Source: Halorussus pelagicus
GTDB lineage: Archaea > Halobacteriota > Halobacteria > Halobacteriales > Haladaptataceae
Assembly (NCBI RefSeq): GCF_004087835.1
Contig: NZ_CP035120.1
Location: 62,001 to 126,000 of the forward strand
Reading direction: 5' to 3'
DNA length: 64,000 nucleotides
A model generated the notes under the pieces. The model made no database searches and was not told the DNA's origin. It saw only the letters and a list, made by a program, of their open reading frames with translations. Positions 52,051 to 60,201 of the stretch are shown one piece after another. Each line of letters starts with the position of its first letter. Positions within the stretch are counted from its first letter, which is position 1. The translations under genes were made by a program, and so were the position numbers.

Positions 52051-52125
52051 CGCGTCTCTTTATTTCTCTTTCATCCCTATACATATAAATTTCTCTGTTT
52101 AGACGAAGGAATATATCTAGTTCGC

Positions 52126-52788
52126 TCACGTCCGAACGCTCACGGCGATTCCCTCGCCGAGCGGAAGCGCGGCGGTCTCGAAGTCGGGGTCGTCGCGGAC
52201 CGTCGAGAGATAGTCGGCGATGCCTCGCGTCTGGTCGTCTACGTCCTCGGGGTCGTCGCCTTCGAGGATAGCGAGGATGGTCTCGAAGTCCTGAATCCCG
52301 CTCTCCATCGCGTTATCGGCGATGACGACGCCGCCCTCCGCGACTTTGTCGCGTACCGCGTCGAGGGCGTCGGGGTAGCCGTCCTTGTGGCAGTCCACGA
52401 GAACCACGTCGAAGGGACCGTCGTGGCGCTCGACGGTTTCGAGCGCGTCGCCCTCCTCGAACACCGCTCGGTCGGCGTAGCCGCCACGGGCCAGATACTC
52501 GCGGGCGTCGGCGAGTTCGTCGGCGTGGTGTTCGGTCAGGACGATTTCGCCGTCCTCGGGGAGCGCCTCGGCGAACCAGTAGGCCGAGTAGCCGAACCCC
52601 GATCCGAACTCGAAGACTCGCTCGGCATCGACCATCCGGGCCGCGAGTCGCAGGAACGAACCCACTGCGGGACCCACCGTCGGGAAGCCGATAGCTTCGC
52701 CGTGGCTCTCCATCTCTCGGAGGGTGTCGTCGCGTTCGGGCACCATCGCGCGGACGAATCGCTCGGTGTGGTCTGGAAGTAGCGTCAC
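52126..52788 (-). CDS. O-methyltransferase, class I
   Basis: 220 residues, close to the YrrM/caffeoyl-CoA type. SAM motif VFEFGSGFGYSAYWF, acidic loop EHHADELADAREYL, and catalytic/metal segment VVLVDCHKDGYPDAL with VVIADNAM are present. It transfers methyl to hydroxyl groups with a divalent cation. Substrate unknown. The 3' end is 75 bp from the DUF7504-like gene, which is transcribed in the same direction. Confidence 0.92.
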   Translation of the reverse strand: MTLLPDHTERFVRAMVPERDDTLREMESHGEAIGFPTVGPAVGSFLRLAARMVDAERVFEFGSGFGYSAYWFAEALPEDGEIVLTEHHADELADAREYLARGGYADRAVFEEGDALETVERHDGPFDVVLVDCHKDGYPDALDAVRDKVAEGGVVIADNAMESGIQDFETILAILEGDDPEDVDDQTRGIADYLSTVRDDPDFETAALPLGEGIAVSVRT

Positions 52789-52840
52789 GGTCGAACGCTC
52801 GCGCGTCGGAAAGGTAAGTGTTCGTGAGACGACGGGGAAC

Positions 52841-54091
52841 CTACGCCCCCGCGAGGTTTGCCAGCGCCCCCGCCAGCACCCGCGTCGCGGTCGCGCAGTC
52901 TTTCCAGTCGGTCCACTCTTTCGGGTTGTGCGAGATGCCGTCCTTCGAAAGCGCGAACAGCAGGCCCGCGTCGGTCACGTCCGCGACGTGCATCGTGTCG
53001 TGGGCCGCGCCCGAGTGCATCTCCAGCGTCTCGATACCGGCCGCCGCGCCCGCGTCGCGGGCCGCCCCACGGACGCGGTCGCTCATCGGCGTCGGTTCGA
53101 GGTCGAAGGGACGCCGGAACTCGGTCTCGACGCCGCGCTCGCGTTCGAGACGCGCGAGGCTCCGGCGGGCGCGGGCGACGAGTTCCCGCATCGCGCCGCG
53201 GTCCACGTCCCGAATATCGACGCCCGCCTTGACTTCGCCGGGCACGACGTTGGTCGCGTTCGGGCGCACGTCGAGACTCCCGACGGTGCCGACCGCGGTC
53301 TCGCTGTCGGTCGCCGCGACCTCGTTGGCGGCCCGTTCCACGTCGAGGACGAACTCGCTGGCCGCCGCGAGCGCGTCGGTCCGGTCGCCCATCGGTGTCG
53401 CGCCCGCGTGGTTCGCCTCGCCGCGGAGGATTGCTTCGCAGTGGGTGATGCCCGTGATTGCGGTGACGACGCCGACCGAGACCCCGGCGTCGGTCAGTCG
53501 CTCGCTCTGCTCGACGTGGAGTTCGAGCCACGAGTCCCATTCGCTGGCGTCGAGGCGACCCTCGCCCCGAAAGCCGATGTCTGCGAGGGCGGTCTCCAGC
53601 GCGGTCCCGTCGTCGTCTTCGAGCGCGAGAGCCTCCTCGACCGACCGCTCGCCGACCGCGACCGAGGACCCGAGGAGTCCGGACGCGAACCGCTGGCCCT
53701 CTTCCTCGGTGAAGGAAACGACTTCGACCGGGCGCTCCGGTTCGACGCTCGCCTCTCTCATTGCCCGGACGGCTTCGAGCGCGGCGTAGACGCCGAGCGG
53801 ACCGTCGAAGATGCCGCCCTCCGGCACCGAGTCGAGGTGGCTTCCGGCCGCGACCGGGGCGGCGCTCGGGTCGGCGCTCTCGGGGACCCACCGCCCCGCA
53901 ATGTTGCCCACGGCATCGACTCGCACGTCGAGTCCGGCGTCGTCCAGTCGGTCCGCGAAGTTCTCGCGGGCCTCGCGGTTGGGTTCGGTGCCAGCGAGGA
54001 CGGTCCGCCCGCGGCCCTCCTCGGCGTCGATGTCACCGAACGCGGCGGTTCGCTCGATGTCTCGCCGCAGTCGCTCGCGGTCTACGTTCAT
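52841..54091 (-). CDS. M20-family N-carbamoylase/hydantoinase-type Zn hydrolase
   Basis: 416 residues. The di-metal site begins GSHLDSVPEGGIFDGPLGV (H85, D96) and continues FTEEEGQRFASGLLGS and LELHVEQSERL. The GITHCEAILRGEANHAGATP segment is the dimerisation/His site of the carbamoylase/allantoate amidohydrolase subgroup. It hydrolyses N-carbamoyl-amino acids, ureidoglycolate or similar. Neighbouring genes do not fix the substrate. It is divergent from tryptophanase. Confidence 0.92.
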   Translation of the reverse strand: MNVDRERLRRDIERTAAFGDIDAEEGRGRTVLAGTEPNREARENFADRLDDAGLDVRVDAVGNIAGRWVPESADPSAAPVAAGSHLDSVPEGGIFDGPLGVYAALEAVRAMREASVEPERPVEVVSFTEEEGQRFASGLLGSSVAVGERSVEEALALEDDDGTALETALADIGFRGEGRLDASEWDSWLELHVEQSERLTDAGVSVGVVTAITGITHCEAILRGEANHAGATPMGDRTDALAAASEFVLDVERAANEVAATDSETAVGTVGSLDVRPNATNVVPGEVKAGVDIRDVDRGAMRELVARARRSLARLERERGVETEFRRPFDLEPTPMSDRVRGAARDAGAAAGIETLEMHSGAAHDTMHVADVTDAGLLFALSKDGISHNPKEWTDWKDCATATRVLAGALANLAGA

Positions 54092-54412
54092 AGAGAGTCA
54101 GTCGCACGCCGAGGTAATGAGTGGTGTGAAAGGGGCGATTCGGTGAGATGGGGCTTGCGCTTTCGGAAACGAGCGCGACCAATCAACACTTCTTGCTGTA
54201 CTTCTCGGCGACCTCGCGGAAGTGGGGGGGAGTTTCGCATACGTTTACGTTTGCGTAAACGATAACGCAAGCGGCCAGCGAGAGCGAGGCGAATCGCCGA
54301 GCGACTGGTCCGGTGGTCGATGTGCAGTTTCGGTCGATATCCGCCGCAAGCGGCCATCTACGGCCAAAATTGTCTCGGAAGTAATACGTCACGCGAGACC
54401 GACTGGCCGGAT
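54092..54412. other. Divergent intergenic region upstream of tnaA
   Basis: About 320 bp. It contains a perfect palindrome at 54242-54261, a run of seven G at about 54223-54229, and on the minus strand a short in-frame tail HFREVAEKYSKKC followed by a stop at 54183 that looks protein-like, possibly a relic. No complete gene is seen. Confidence 0.45.
54242..54261. promoter_or_regulatory. Perfect palindrome CGTTTACG-TTTG-CGTAAACG
   Basis: 8+8 bp inverted repeat with a 4-nt loop in the gap between the M20 hydrolase and tryptophanase genes, about 150 bp before the tnaA ATG. It is a likely operator for one or both divergent genes. Confidence 0.5.
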
Positions 54413-55792
54413 ATGCGAGCCTACAAGTCGAAAGTCGTCTCTCCGATTCGCCTTCCCGACCGCGACGAACGCGAGGACCAACTCGAACAGGCGGGGTACA
54501 ACGTCTTCAATCTCGACTCCGACGCCGTGTTCGTTGACCTGCTGACCGACAGCGGCACCGGGACCATGAGCGAGTCCCAGTGGGCCGCGATGATGTCGGG
54601 TGACGAGGCCTACGCCGGGAGCGAGAGTTTCGAACGGTTAGAGGAGTCCGTCGCAGACGTGATGGGCTTCGAGCGAATCCTGCCCGCCCATCAGGGTCGC
54701 GGGGCCGAAAACGTCCTCTACGGTTCGCTGGTCGAAGACGGCGACTACGTACCGAACAACACCCACTTCGACACCACGCGCGCCCATATCACCAACAACG
54801 GGGCCGAACCGGTCGATTGTCCCCACGAGGACGCCCTCGCGGGCGACCGCGAGTTCGCGGGCGACATCGACGTTGAACAGGTCCGAGAACTGGCCGACGA
54901 GGTCGGCGCTGAGAACGTCCCTGCGGTTCTGCTCACGCTGACGAATAACTCGCTGGCGGGTCAACCGGTCAGCGTCGAGAACGTCCGAGCGGCCCGAGAG
55001 GTCGCCGACGAACTCGACGCGACGTTCGTCATCGACGCCTGCCGGTTCGCCGAGAACGCCTACTTCGTCCGAGAGCGCGAGGACGGATTTTCTGACCAGT
55101 CAGTCGCCGAGGTCGCCCGCGAACAGCTCTCCTACGCCGACGCGCTCGTCATGAGCGGGAAGAAGGACGGGCTGGTCAACGTCGGCGGGTTCGTCGCCCT
55201 GCGCGACGACCCGGAACTCGACAACCTGCACGCGAAGGCCCGCGAGCGCGCCATCCTCTACGAGGGGTTCACGACCTACGGCGGGATGGCTGGCCGGGAT
55301 TTGGAGGCGATGGCGGTCGGACTCCGCGAAGCGGTCGAGGAGTCGTACATCGCCGACCGAGTGGGACAGGTCCAGCGACTCGGCGACATGCTGGCCGAGC
55401 GCGACGTGCCGGTCCAGCGCCCGACCGGCGGCCACGCGGTGTACGTGAACGCCGCCGAGTTCCTGCCCGAGATTCCGGCCTCGCAGTTCCCCGGTCAGGC
55501 GCTGGTCTGTGAACTCTACCGCGAGGGCGCGGTCCGAGGCGTCGAGTTAGGGAGTTTCGCGTTCCCCGACACCGACCGGCCGGAACTGGTCCGCCTGTCG
55601 CTACCCCGCCGGACCTACGGCACGGACCACCTCGAACACGTCGCCGAGACGTTCGAGCGCGTCGCCGAGCGCCGCGACCACGGGGACGTGTCCGGTCTCG
55701 AAATCACCGAGGAACCCGAGATGGCCGAACTCCGCCACTTCAGCGCTGAGTTGCGACCCGTGGAAACGGCGGAGACGCCGAGCGCCGACTGA
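54413..55792 (+). CDS. tnaA: Tryptophanase (tyrosine phenol-lyase family)
   Basis: 459 residues. LPAHQGRGAENVLYGSLVED, LTNNSLAGQPVSVENVRAAR, VIDACRFAENAYFV and the PLP-lysine segment MSGKKDGLVNVGG (K250/K251) are tryptophanase/TPL family. It splits tryptophan to indole, pyruvate and ammonia. Haloarchaeal tryptophanases are established in several genera. ATG 54413 gives a family start (MRAYKSKVVSPIRLP); an upstream in-frame start at 54320 lacks support. The closeness to a divergent M20 hydrolase hints at amino-acid use. Confidence 0.93.
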   Translation: MRAYKSKVVSPIRLPDRDEREDQLEQAGYNVFNLDSDAVFVDLLTDSGTGTMSESQWAAMMSGDEAYAGSESFERLEESVADVMGFERILPAHQGRGAENVLYGSLVEDGDYVPNNTHFDTTRAHITNNGAEPVDCPHEDALAGDREFAGDIDVEQVRELADEVGAENVPAVLLTLTNNSLAGQPVSVENVRAAREVADELDATFVIDACRFAENAYFVREREDGFSDQSVAEVAREQLSYADALVMSGKKDGLVNVGGFVALRDDPELDNLHAKARERAILYEGFTTYGGMAGRDLEAMAVGLREAVEESYIADRVGQVQRLGDMLAERDVPVQRPTGGHAVYVNAAEFLPEIPASQFPGQALVCELYREGAVRGVELGSFAFPDTDRPELVRLSLPRRTYGTDHLEHVAETFERVAERRDHGDVSGLEITEEPEMAELRHFSAELRPVETAETPSAD

Positions 55793-55860
55793 GACTCGAC
55801 TGTCGATAGCGCGCTCGACAAATCGGTGTCCTCATTTGGGCGCGGGTCGTACGACTGCGC

Positions 55861-56019
55861 ATGGCTTCGAAGCTCAAACGCGGACTGTACGGTCTGGTAG
55901 GACTGCTCGCGCTCGGGTTCGCGGTCCACTACGCGCTGTTCGGGTCGCTCCCGCTCGGGAAGCCCGAACTGCTGAGCGACGATGACGACGACTCCGAGTG
56001 GAACGAAGTCGAGGCGTAA
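55861..56019 (+). CDS. 52-residue single-TM protein
   Basis: ATG 55861 to TAA 56019: basic start, one membrane segment (GLYGLVGLLALGFAVHYALF), then an acidic tail (SDDDDDSEWNEVEA). It lies between tnaA and the channel fusion gene. Function unknown. Confidence 0.65.
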   Translation: MASKLKRGLYGLVGLLALGFAVHYALFGSLPLGKPELLSDDDDDSEWNEVEA

Positions 56020-56144
56020 CTCTTCGACTCTCACGCGACGGTTTTTTCGGTAGACGAAGTATTCGAGGAGTGATTTTTGCCAGTCGAACAGTAGCGACGA
56101 GCGCATCCCAAAAATCGACCGCGGTGAGTGCGCCGAACCGCGCC

Positions 56145-58472
56145 TCAGTTCCCGCCAAGCACCCGCTTGAACAGCGTGAACGTGAGCAGGGTGAAGAACA
56201 GGCCGTTCAACATCCCCTGACTCGCCGCCAGAATCTTCGCCAGCCAGCCCACCGGTCCGATGTCGCCGTAGCCGATGGTGCTGAAGCTGATGTAGCTGTA
56301 GTAGAGACCTTCGAAGAGCGTCGTCGCGGGTTGGTCTGCGTTCCAGATGACTCCGGCTTGGGTCTGCAGCGGGCCGCCGAGGACGTAGAGACCGCCGAAC
56401 ACCGCCGGGAGGAGGAAGGTGAGCGCCGCGATGCGGGGCAGGCGGTTGCCGTACCCGCAGGTCAACTGCATGAAGAAGTTGAGTCCGACGCTGGAGGCCT
56501 TCTTTACGCGGCCCCATGTGTTTAACGAGTATTCTCGGAAGACGATATCCAGGTTCTTCTTGCGGTTGTAACAGTAGCGCTTGAACTCGAACTCGCGCAT
56601 CGCGGGCGTGTCGCCGACTGCGTCAGCGCTGTCCTGTGCCTTCCGGTAAGTCTCTTCGACGACTTCGCTGGTCATCTCCACGTCGTAGCGCCCCGACGAC
56701 TCGTCACCGAGGAAGTCGTGGACGTTCCAGTCGTTGCGTTCGAGGTAGGCGTGGTGGTCGCTGAAGTCGAAGTGGTCGAAGTCCGTCAGGCAGAACCGGA
56801 AGTGGTCGAGCAGTTCGTGGTCGCTCCCTTCGCTCTCCAGTCGAACGTCGCCGAGCGTCGCTTTCGTCAGGTCGTAGATGACCGCGCTCTCGGCAGCGAT
56901 GACGATGGTTCCGCCCACGATGGTCGCCTCCGTCAGGTCAACGTAGGTGTCGGCGCTCCCGCCCGACTGGACCCGGAACTCTACGCCGTTATGAAACTCC
57001 GACTCTCGGAAGTTCGATTCGTCGTGGAACGTCACGTCCTTGAACGACCCGTTGGTGAAACTCGACGACTGGAAATCTGCCAGCGCCTCGAAGGTCGTCT
57101 CGTCGAAGCAGGCGTTCTCCTCTAGGTGCTTGGCCTCGCCCTCGAAGATGGAGCCGCGGAAGACGGCGTCGTCCTGAAACGTCGCCTCCCGGAAACTGGC
57201 GTCCTCCAGAAAGCGGGCCTCGGTGAATCGTACGCGCGACCGGAACGTCGTCGCCATGAAGTCGGCATCGCCGTGGAACTCCGCATCGACGCCTCGCACG
57301 TCGCCCTCGAAGCGACTGCCGTCGAAGTTGACGCCGTCGAAGAACGCGACGCGCTCGAAGATGGCGGTTCCGCCGACCTCGATTCGGTGACAGTCGGCTC
57401 TGGCGTCGAACTGCGCGCGGTCGAGGTTGAACGCGCCCTGAAACGTCGCGTCCTTGAAATCGGCGAACCGGAAGCGCGCGAGTTTGAAGTCGGCCTCGTC
57501 CTCGAACGTCGCGGCCTCGAAGGTCACGTCGTCGTTGGTCGTCCGACTGCCGCCGTTGAACTCGACGCCGCGGAACTCCGCGAGCTGCTTGAACCGGGCG
57601 TCCTTGAAGCAGGCGTCGTCGTGGAACCGGGCCTCGTCGAAGTCGGCCATCCGGTCGAAAACGACGTCGCCGAACTGGGCGTCGCCCTCGAACTCGACGT
57701 GTTCGAAGTCCGACTCGGCGTGGAACCCGGCGTTCTCGAAGGTGACGTACTTGAAGGTCGCCTGCCGGAAACTCGCGTCGTCGCGGAACTCCACGTCGGC
57801 AAAGGAGATGTTGTCGTCGAGGACGTGGCTAGTGCCTGTGGTCTCGGCATTACGGAAGTGGGCGACGCCGTGGAAGGTCGCCCCAGCGAAAGTCGTGTCG
57901 TCGCCGAACGTCGTCTCGTCGCAGTCAACCTCGGCGTGGAAACTCGCGTCCTGTAGGGTCACGTCCTCTCGGAACGTGGTCTCGTAGGCCGAGAAGCGAC
58001 GTTCGACCGAGAGGTCGGCGGCGTCGAGCGTTCCGTCGATGGTCGCGCTCTCGAACTCCAGCGCGCCGACGGTCGCACCGCGGAGGTTCAGGCCCTGTTC
58101 GAGGTGGCCGTGGGTGATGTCCAATCCCTCGATATCGGCGTACTGGAAGTTGAGGACGTGGTTGTTCCCGCCGTCGATATCCTGATAGGTCAGCGAGAGG
58201 TGGGGCAGGTCCGCGCCCACGTACTCGTTGGCGCGCACTCCCCCGGAGCGCAGATTCTCCTTGATTTGGGCCACGATTTCCTCGGCGGAAACGTCGTTGC
58301 TCGCGCGCTCGTCGCGGGACATGTGGAACGGGCAGTAGTCGCTGTCGCCGTGGGCCTCGTGGGGACACTCCCACGTCGTCTGGAGGTGGGCGTCGGTCCG
58401 TTTCGCGGGGTCGAAGGTGTACCGGCAGGTCGCCGTGGCGTCGGCGGCCGTCCGTTCTGTCGTTTGTGCCAT
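56145..58472 (-). CDS. Pentapeptide-repeat protein fused to a two-TM K+ channel
   Basis: 775 residues. The N-terminal W34-x-C36...C47-x2-H50 with C16 is a zinc-binding-like pattern. Residues about 90-530 form a long pentapeptide-repeat-like beta-helix built on (D/A)F-type turns (RFSAYETTFREDVTLQDASF onward). The C-terminus carries two membrane segments around a canonical filter STIGYGDIGP (G734-Y735-G736-D737). A soluble sensor thus gates a K+ pore. The cysteine layout matches the protein at 46416. TATA-like CTATATATCGG at 58570-58580 may serve this gene alone; the gap to the upstream gene is 156 bp. Confidence 0.88.
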   Translation of the reverse strand: MAQTTERTAADATATCRYTFDPAKRTDAHLQTTWECPHEAHGDSDYCPFHMSRDERASNDVSAEEIVAQIKENLRSGGVRANEYVGADLPHLSLTYQDIDGGNNHVLNFQYADIEGLDITHGHLEQGLNLRGATVGALEFESATIDGTLDAADLSVERRFSAYETTFREDVTLQDASFHAEVDCDETTFGDDTTFAGATFHGVAHFRNAETTGTSHVLDDNISFADVEFRDDASFRQATFKYVTFENAGFHAESDFEHVEFEGDAQFGDVVFDRMADFDEARFHDDACFKDARFKQLAEFRGVEFNGGSRTTNDDVTFEAATFEDEADFKLARFRFADFKDATFQGAFNLDRAQFDARADCHRIEVGGTAIFERVAFFDGVNFDGSRFEGDVRGVDAEFHGDADFMATTFRSRVRFTEARFLEDASFREATFQDDAVFRGSIFEGEAKHLEENACFDETTFEALADFQSSSFTNGSFKDVTFHDESNFRESEFHNGVEFRVQSGGSADTYVDLTEATIVGGTIVIAAESAVIYDLTKATLGDVRLESEGSDHELLDHFRFCLTDFDHFDFSDHHAYLERNDWNVHDFLGDESSGRYDVEMTSEVVEETYRKAQDSADAVGDTPAMREFEFKRYCYNRKKNLDIVFREYSLNTWGRVKKASSVGLNFFMQLTCGYGNRLPRIAALTFLLPAVFGGLYVLGGPLQTQAGVIWNADQPATTLFEGLYYSYISFSTIGYGDIGPVGWLAKILAASQGMLNGLFFTLLTFTLFKRVLGGN

Positions 58473-58569
58473 AGTGTTAGCAAGGCGTCGAAGGTCTCTC
58501 TTGGGGGAGAGTTCGGTTGGAGAGCGGTACGCGGCAAGTAGTCACACGTACCCTCATTGTTCACCCCTC

Positions 58570-58580
58570 CGATATATAGA
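58570..58580 (-). promoter_or_regulatory. TATA box upstream of the channel fusion gene
   Basis: CTATATATCGG on the minus strand, about 100 nt before the ATG at 58472. A 13-nt TTCGAAGCCCGAA, which also forms part of the 23-nt boxes at 3641 and 7835, lies at 58602-58614 just upstream; this match is shorter and may be chance. Confidence 0.4.
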
Positions 58581-58628
58581 TTAGGTTGTTCGGAGGCTGT
58601 TCGAAGCCCGAAAGTTGTTGACTCTATT

Positions 58629-59582
58629 TTACTTCAACACGTCCTTGCGCTCGCGCTCTGTGAGACTGGCGTCGAAGGCGCTCCGCGAGCAGTGTTCGCA
58701 TTCTTTGGCGGGGTTGGTAGACTTGTCGTAGGTCTTGAGCGGGTGGCCGAAGACGAAAAACGCCTCCATCTGGTGGCGCGCGACGACGGCGTCGGCGGGT
58801 TCCCCACAGTTGGGACACCACTCGTCGCTCTCGGCGGGCACCTGATAGGTGACCTTCCGGCGGCCGAACCCGGCGCGGTCGAACGCCTCGTCTTTCGAAG
58901 TCTCGATGAGGTCTTCGACGGGATACGGTTCTTCAACCACTTCGTTGTCCAATCCGGTGTCGGCGACGACTTCGCTATTGAGGTACGGCCCGAGCGTCAC
59001 GGTGTTGTCGTAGCCGAGCAGATACACCGAGACGGCGGCGCTCCGGCCCGTAATCTCGATGTCGTGGTGGTGACCGACGACGTACACGTCGAGGTCGGTC
59101 CGGGCCTTCTCGACGGTGACCTCGTGGTGCGCGCCCGTGACGCGAACGCCCGCGTCGGGGTCGCTGGCGCGTCCCTCCTGTTTCCACCCGGTAAGCGACA
59201 CGTCGTAGTCGTCGGGGTCGCGGGGCGGTTCCACGTCGTCGCTGTAGACGTTCTCGGGCGCGACGGCCGAGAAGTCGCCGCTCGCGGTTCCGGCCGTGAC
59301 GAACACGTCCTCGGCGTCCGCGACCACCGCGTCGCCGGTCACGCCGCCGGGGTCGGCGTACCCGTCCTCGATGTCGCCGCTGACGACCGTCTCGGGGTCG
59401 CCCGGATTCGCGTCGCCGGTCGGTTGGTGTGCGAAGACGTACTCGGCGTTCCGGACTTCGAGGTCGCCCGCCACGCTGTCGGTCCGGAGGAACACGTCCG
59501 CGGGGTCCCGGAGCGCGACCGGGGCGTCTTCGTGGCCGGTAAACGTTACGTCGCCGTCGTAGGTTTCCTGCTGGTCAGTCAT
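58629..59582 (-). CDS. Beta-repeat protein with C-terminal zinc ribbon
   Basis: 317 residues, not firmly recognised. The first 220 residues consist of short strands repeated in two styles: GDIEDGYADPGGVTGDAVV with DAEDVFVTAGTASGDF, then VTGAHHEVTVEKA and VVGHHHDIEITG, reminiscent of the DUF3060 beta-helix. The C-terminus (WCPNCGEPADAV...AKECEHCSR) is a four-Cys zinc ribbon. Its start overlaps the DUF2617 gene end by eight bases, so the two are coupled. Likely a scaffold or sensor in the same operon; no enzyme motif is seen. Confidence 0.7.
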   Translation of the reverse strand: MTDQQETYDGDVTFTGHEDAPVALRDPADVFLRTDSVAGDLEVRNAEYVFAHQPTGDANPGDPETVVSGDIEDGYADPGGVTGDAVVADAEDVFVTAGTASGDFSAVAPENVYSDDVEPPRDPDDYDVSLTGWKQEGRASDPDAGVRVTGAHHEVTVEKARTDLDVYVVGHHHDIEITGRSAAVSVYLLGYDNTVTLGPYLNSEVVADTGLDNEVVEEPYPVEDLIETSKDEAFDRAGFGRRKVTYQVPAESDEWCPNCGEPADAVVARHQMEAFFVFGHPLKTYDKSTNPAKECEHCSRSAFDASLTERERKDVLK

Positions 59583-60174
59583 CGGTTTGGGGTGTCGGTG
59601 TTATCTCGTCGCACTGCGTCTGCGCTTCGCGCGCTCGTCGCGCGGAGTGAAGTTCGGTGAACGTGTAGACCGCCAGTCCGTGTTCGGGGTAGGTGTGGTA
59701 CGTCTCGTAGGTCCCGCTGGCGTCCGCGACCGACTCGTCGGTCGCGGCCGCGCGCTCGCCGGAACCGGCCGGGTCGAGCGTGATGGTCGTCCACGCGTCG
59801 GGACCGAACCGGAAGGCGGCGTCGGCCTCTTCCTGGCCGGGGAACGCCTCGATGGGTCGGACCTCGGCGAGCGTTTCGACGCGCAGGCGGTCGGTCTCGA
59901 AGGCGAACTCGCGCTCGACGCCCAGTTCCAGCGGCGTCACCGCGGTCGAGTCGCCCGAGACGGGCTTACACGAACAGATTTCGTGAAAGTCGAGCGCCGG
60001 GACGCCGACGTAGTGGGACTCGCCGATGACGGTCAGCGCCGCCGGTTCGCCACAGAGTTCGCTCGGCACGACGCGCTTCACGTCGAACACCTCCAGATTC
60101 GGTTCGCTACTCGCGTACGCGAAGTGGAGGTTCGGGGCGTCGGTGCGGCGATTCGGGGGGTCGGTAGGTGGCAT
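59575..60174 (-). CDS. DUF2617 family protein
   Basis: 199 residues. LHFAYASSEPNLEVFDVKRV, GESHYVGVPALDFHEICSCK and AWTTITLDPAGSGERAAATD, then YETYHTYPEHGLAVYTFTEL match the DUF2617 pattern known from actinobacteria. The HYV and CSC residues could bind metal. Function unknown. It lies 27 bp after the aminopropyltransferase-like gene and overlaps the next gene, so it is in the same transcript. Confidence 0.8.
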   Translation of the reverse strand: MPPTDPPNRRTDAPNLHFAYASSEPNLEVFDVKRVVPSELCGEPAALTVIGESHYVGVPALDFHEICSCKPVSGDSTAVTPLELGVEREFAFETDRLRVETLAEVRPIEAFPGQEEADAAFRFGPDAWTTITLDPAGSGERAAATDESVADASGTYETYHTYPEHGLAVYTFTELHSARRAREAQTQCDEITPTPQTDD

Positions 60175-60201
60175 GGGTAGTTCTTGTAAATTGTCTATCG
60201 G

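Noticed and set aside
54320..54412. Upstream in-frame start for tryptophanase
   Set aside because: The added residues have no family similarity and cover the likely promoter/operator region.
58602..58614. TTCGAAGCCCGAA as a third copy of the 23-nt box
   Set aside because: Only 13 positions match, it lacks the ACCAGAACCC half, and the distance to ATG differs; kept only as a remark.
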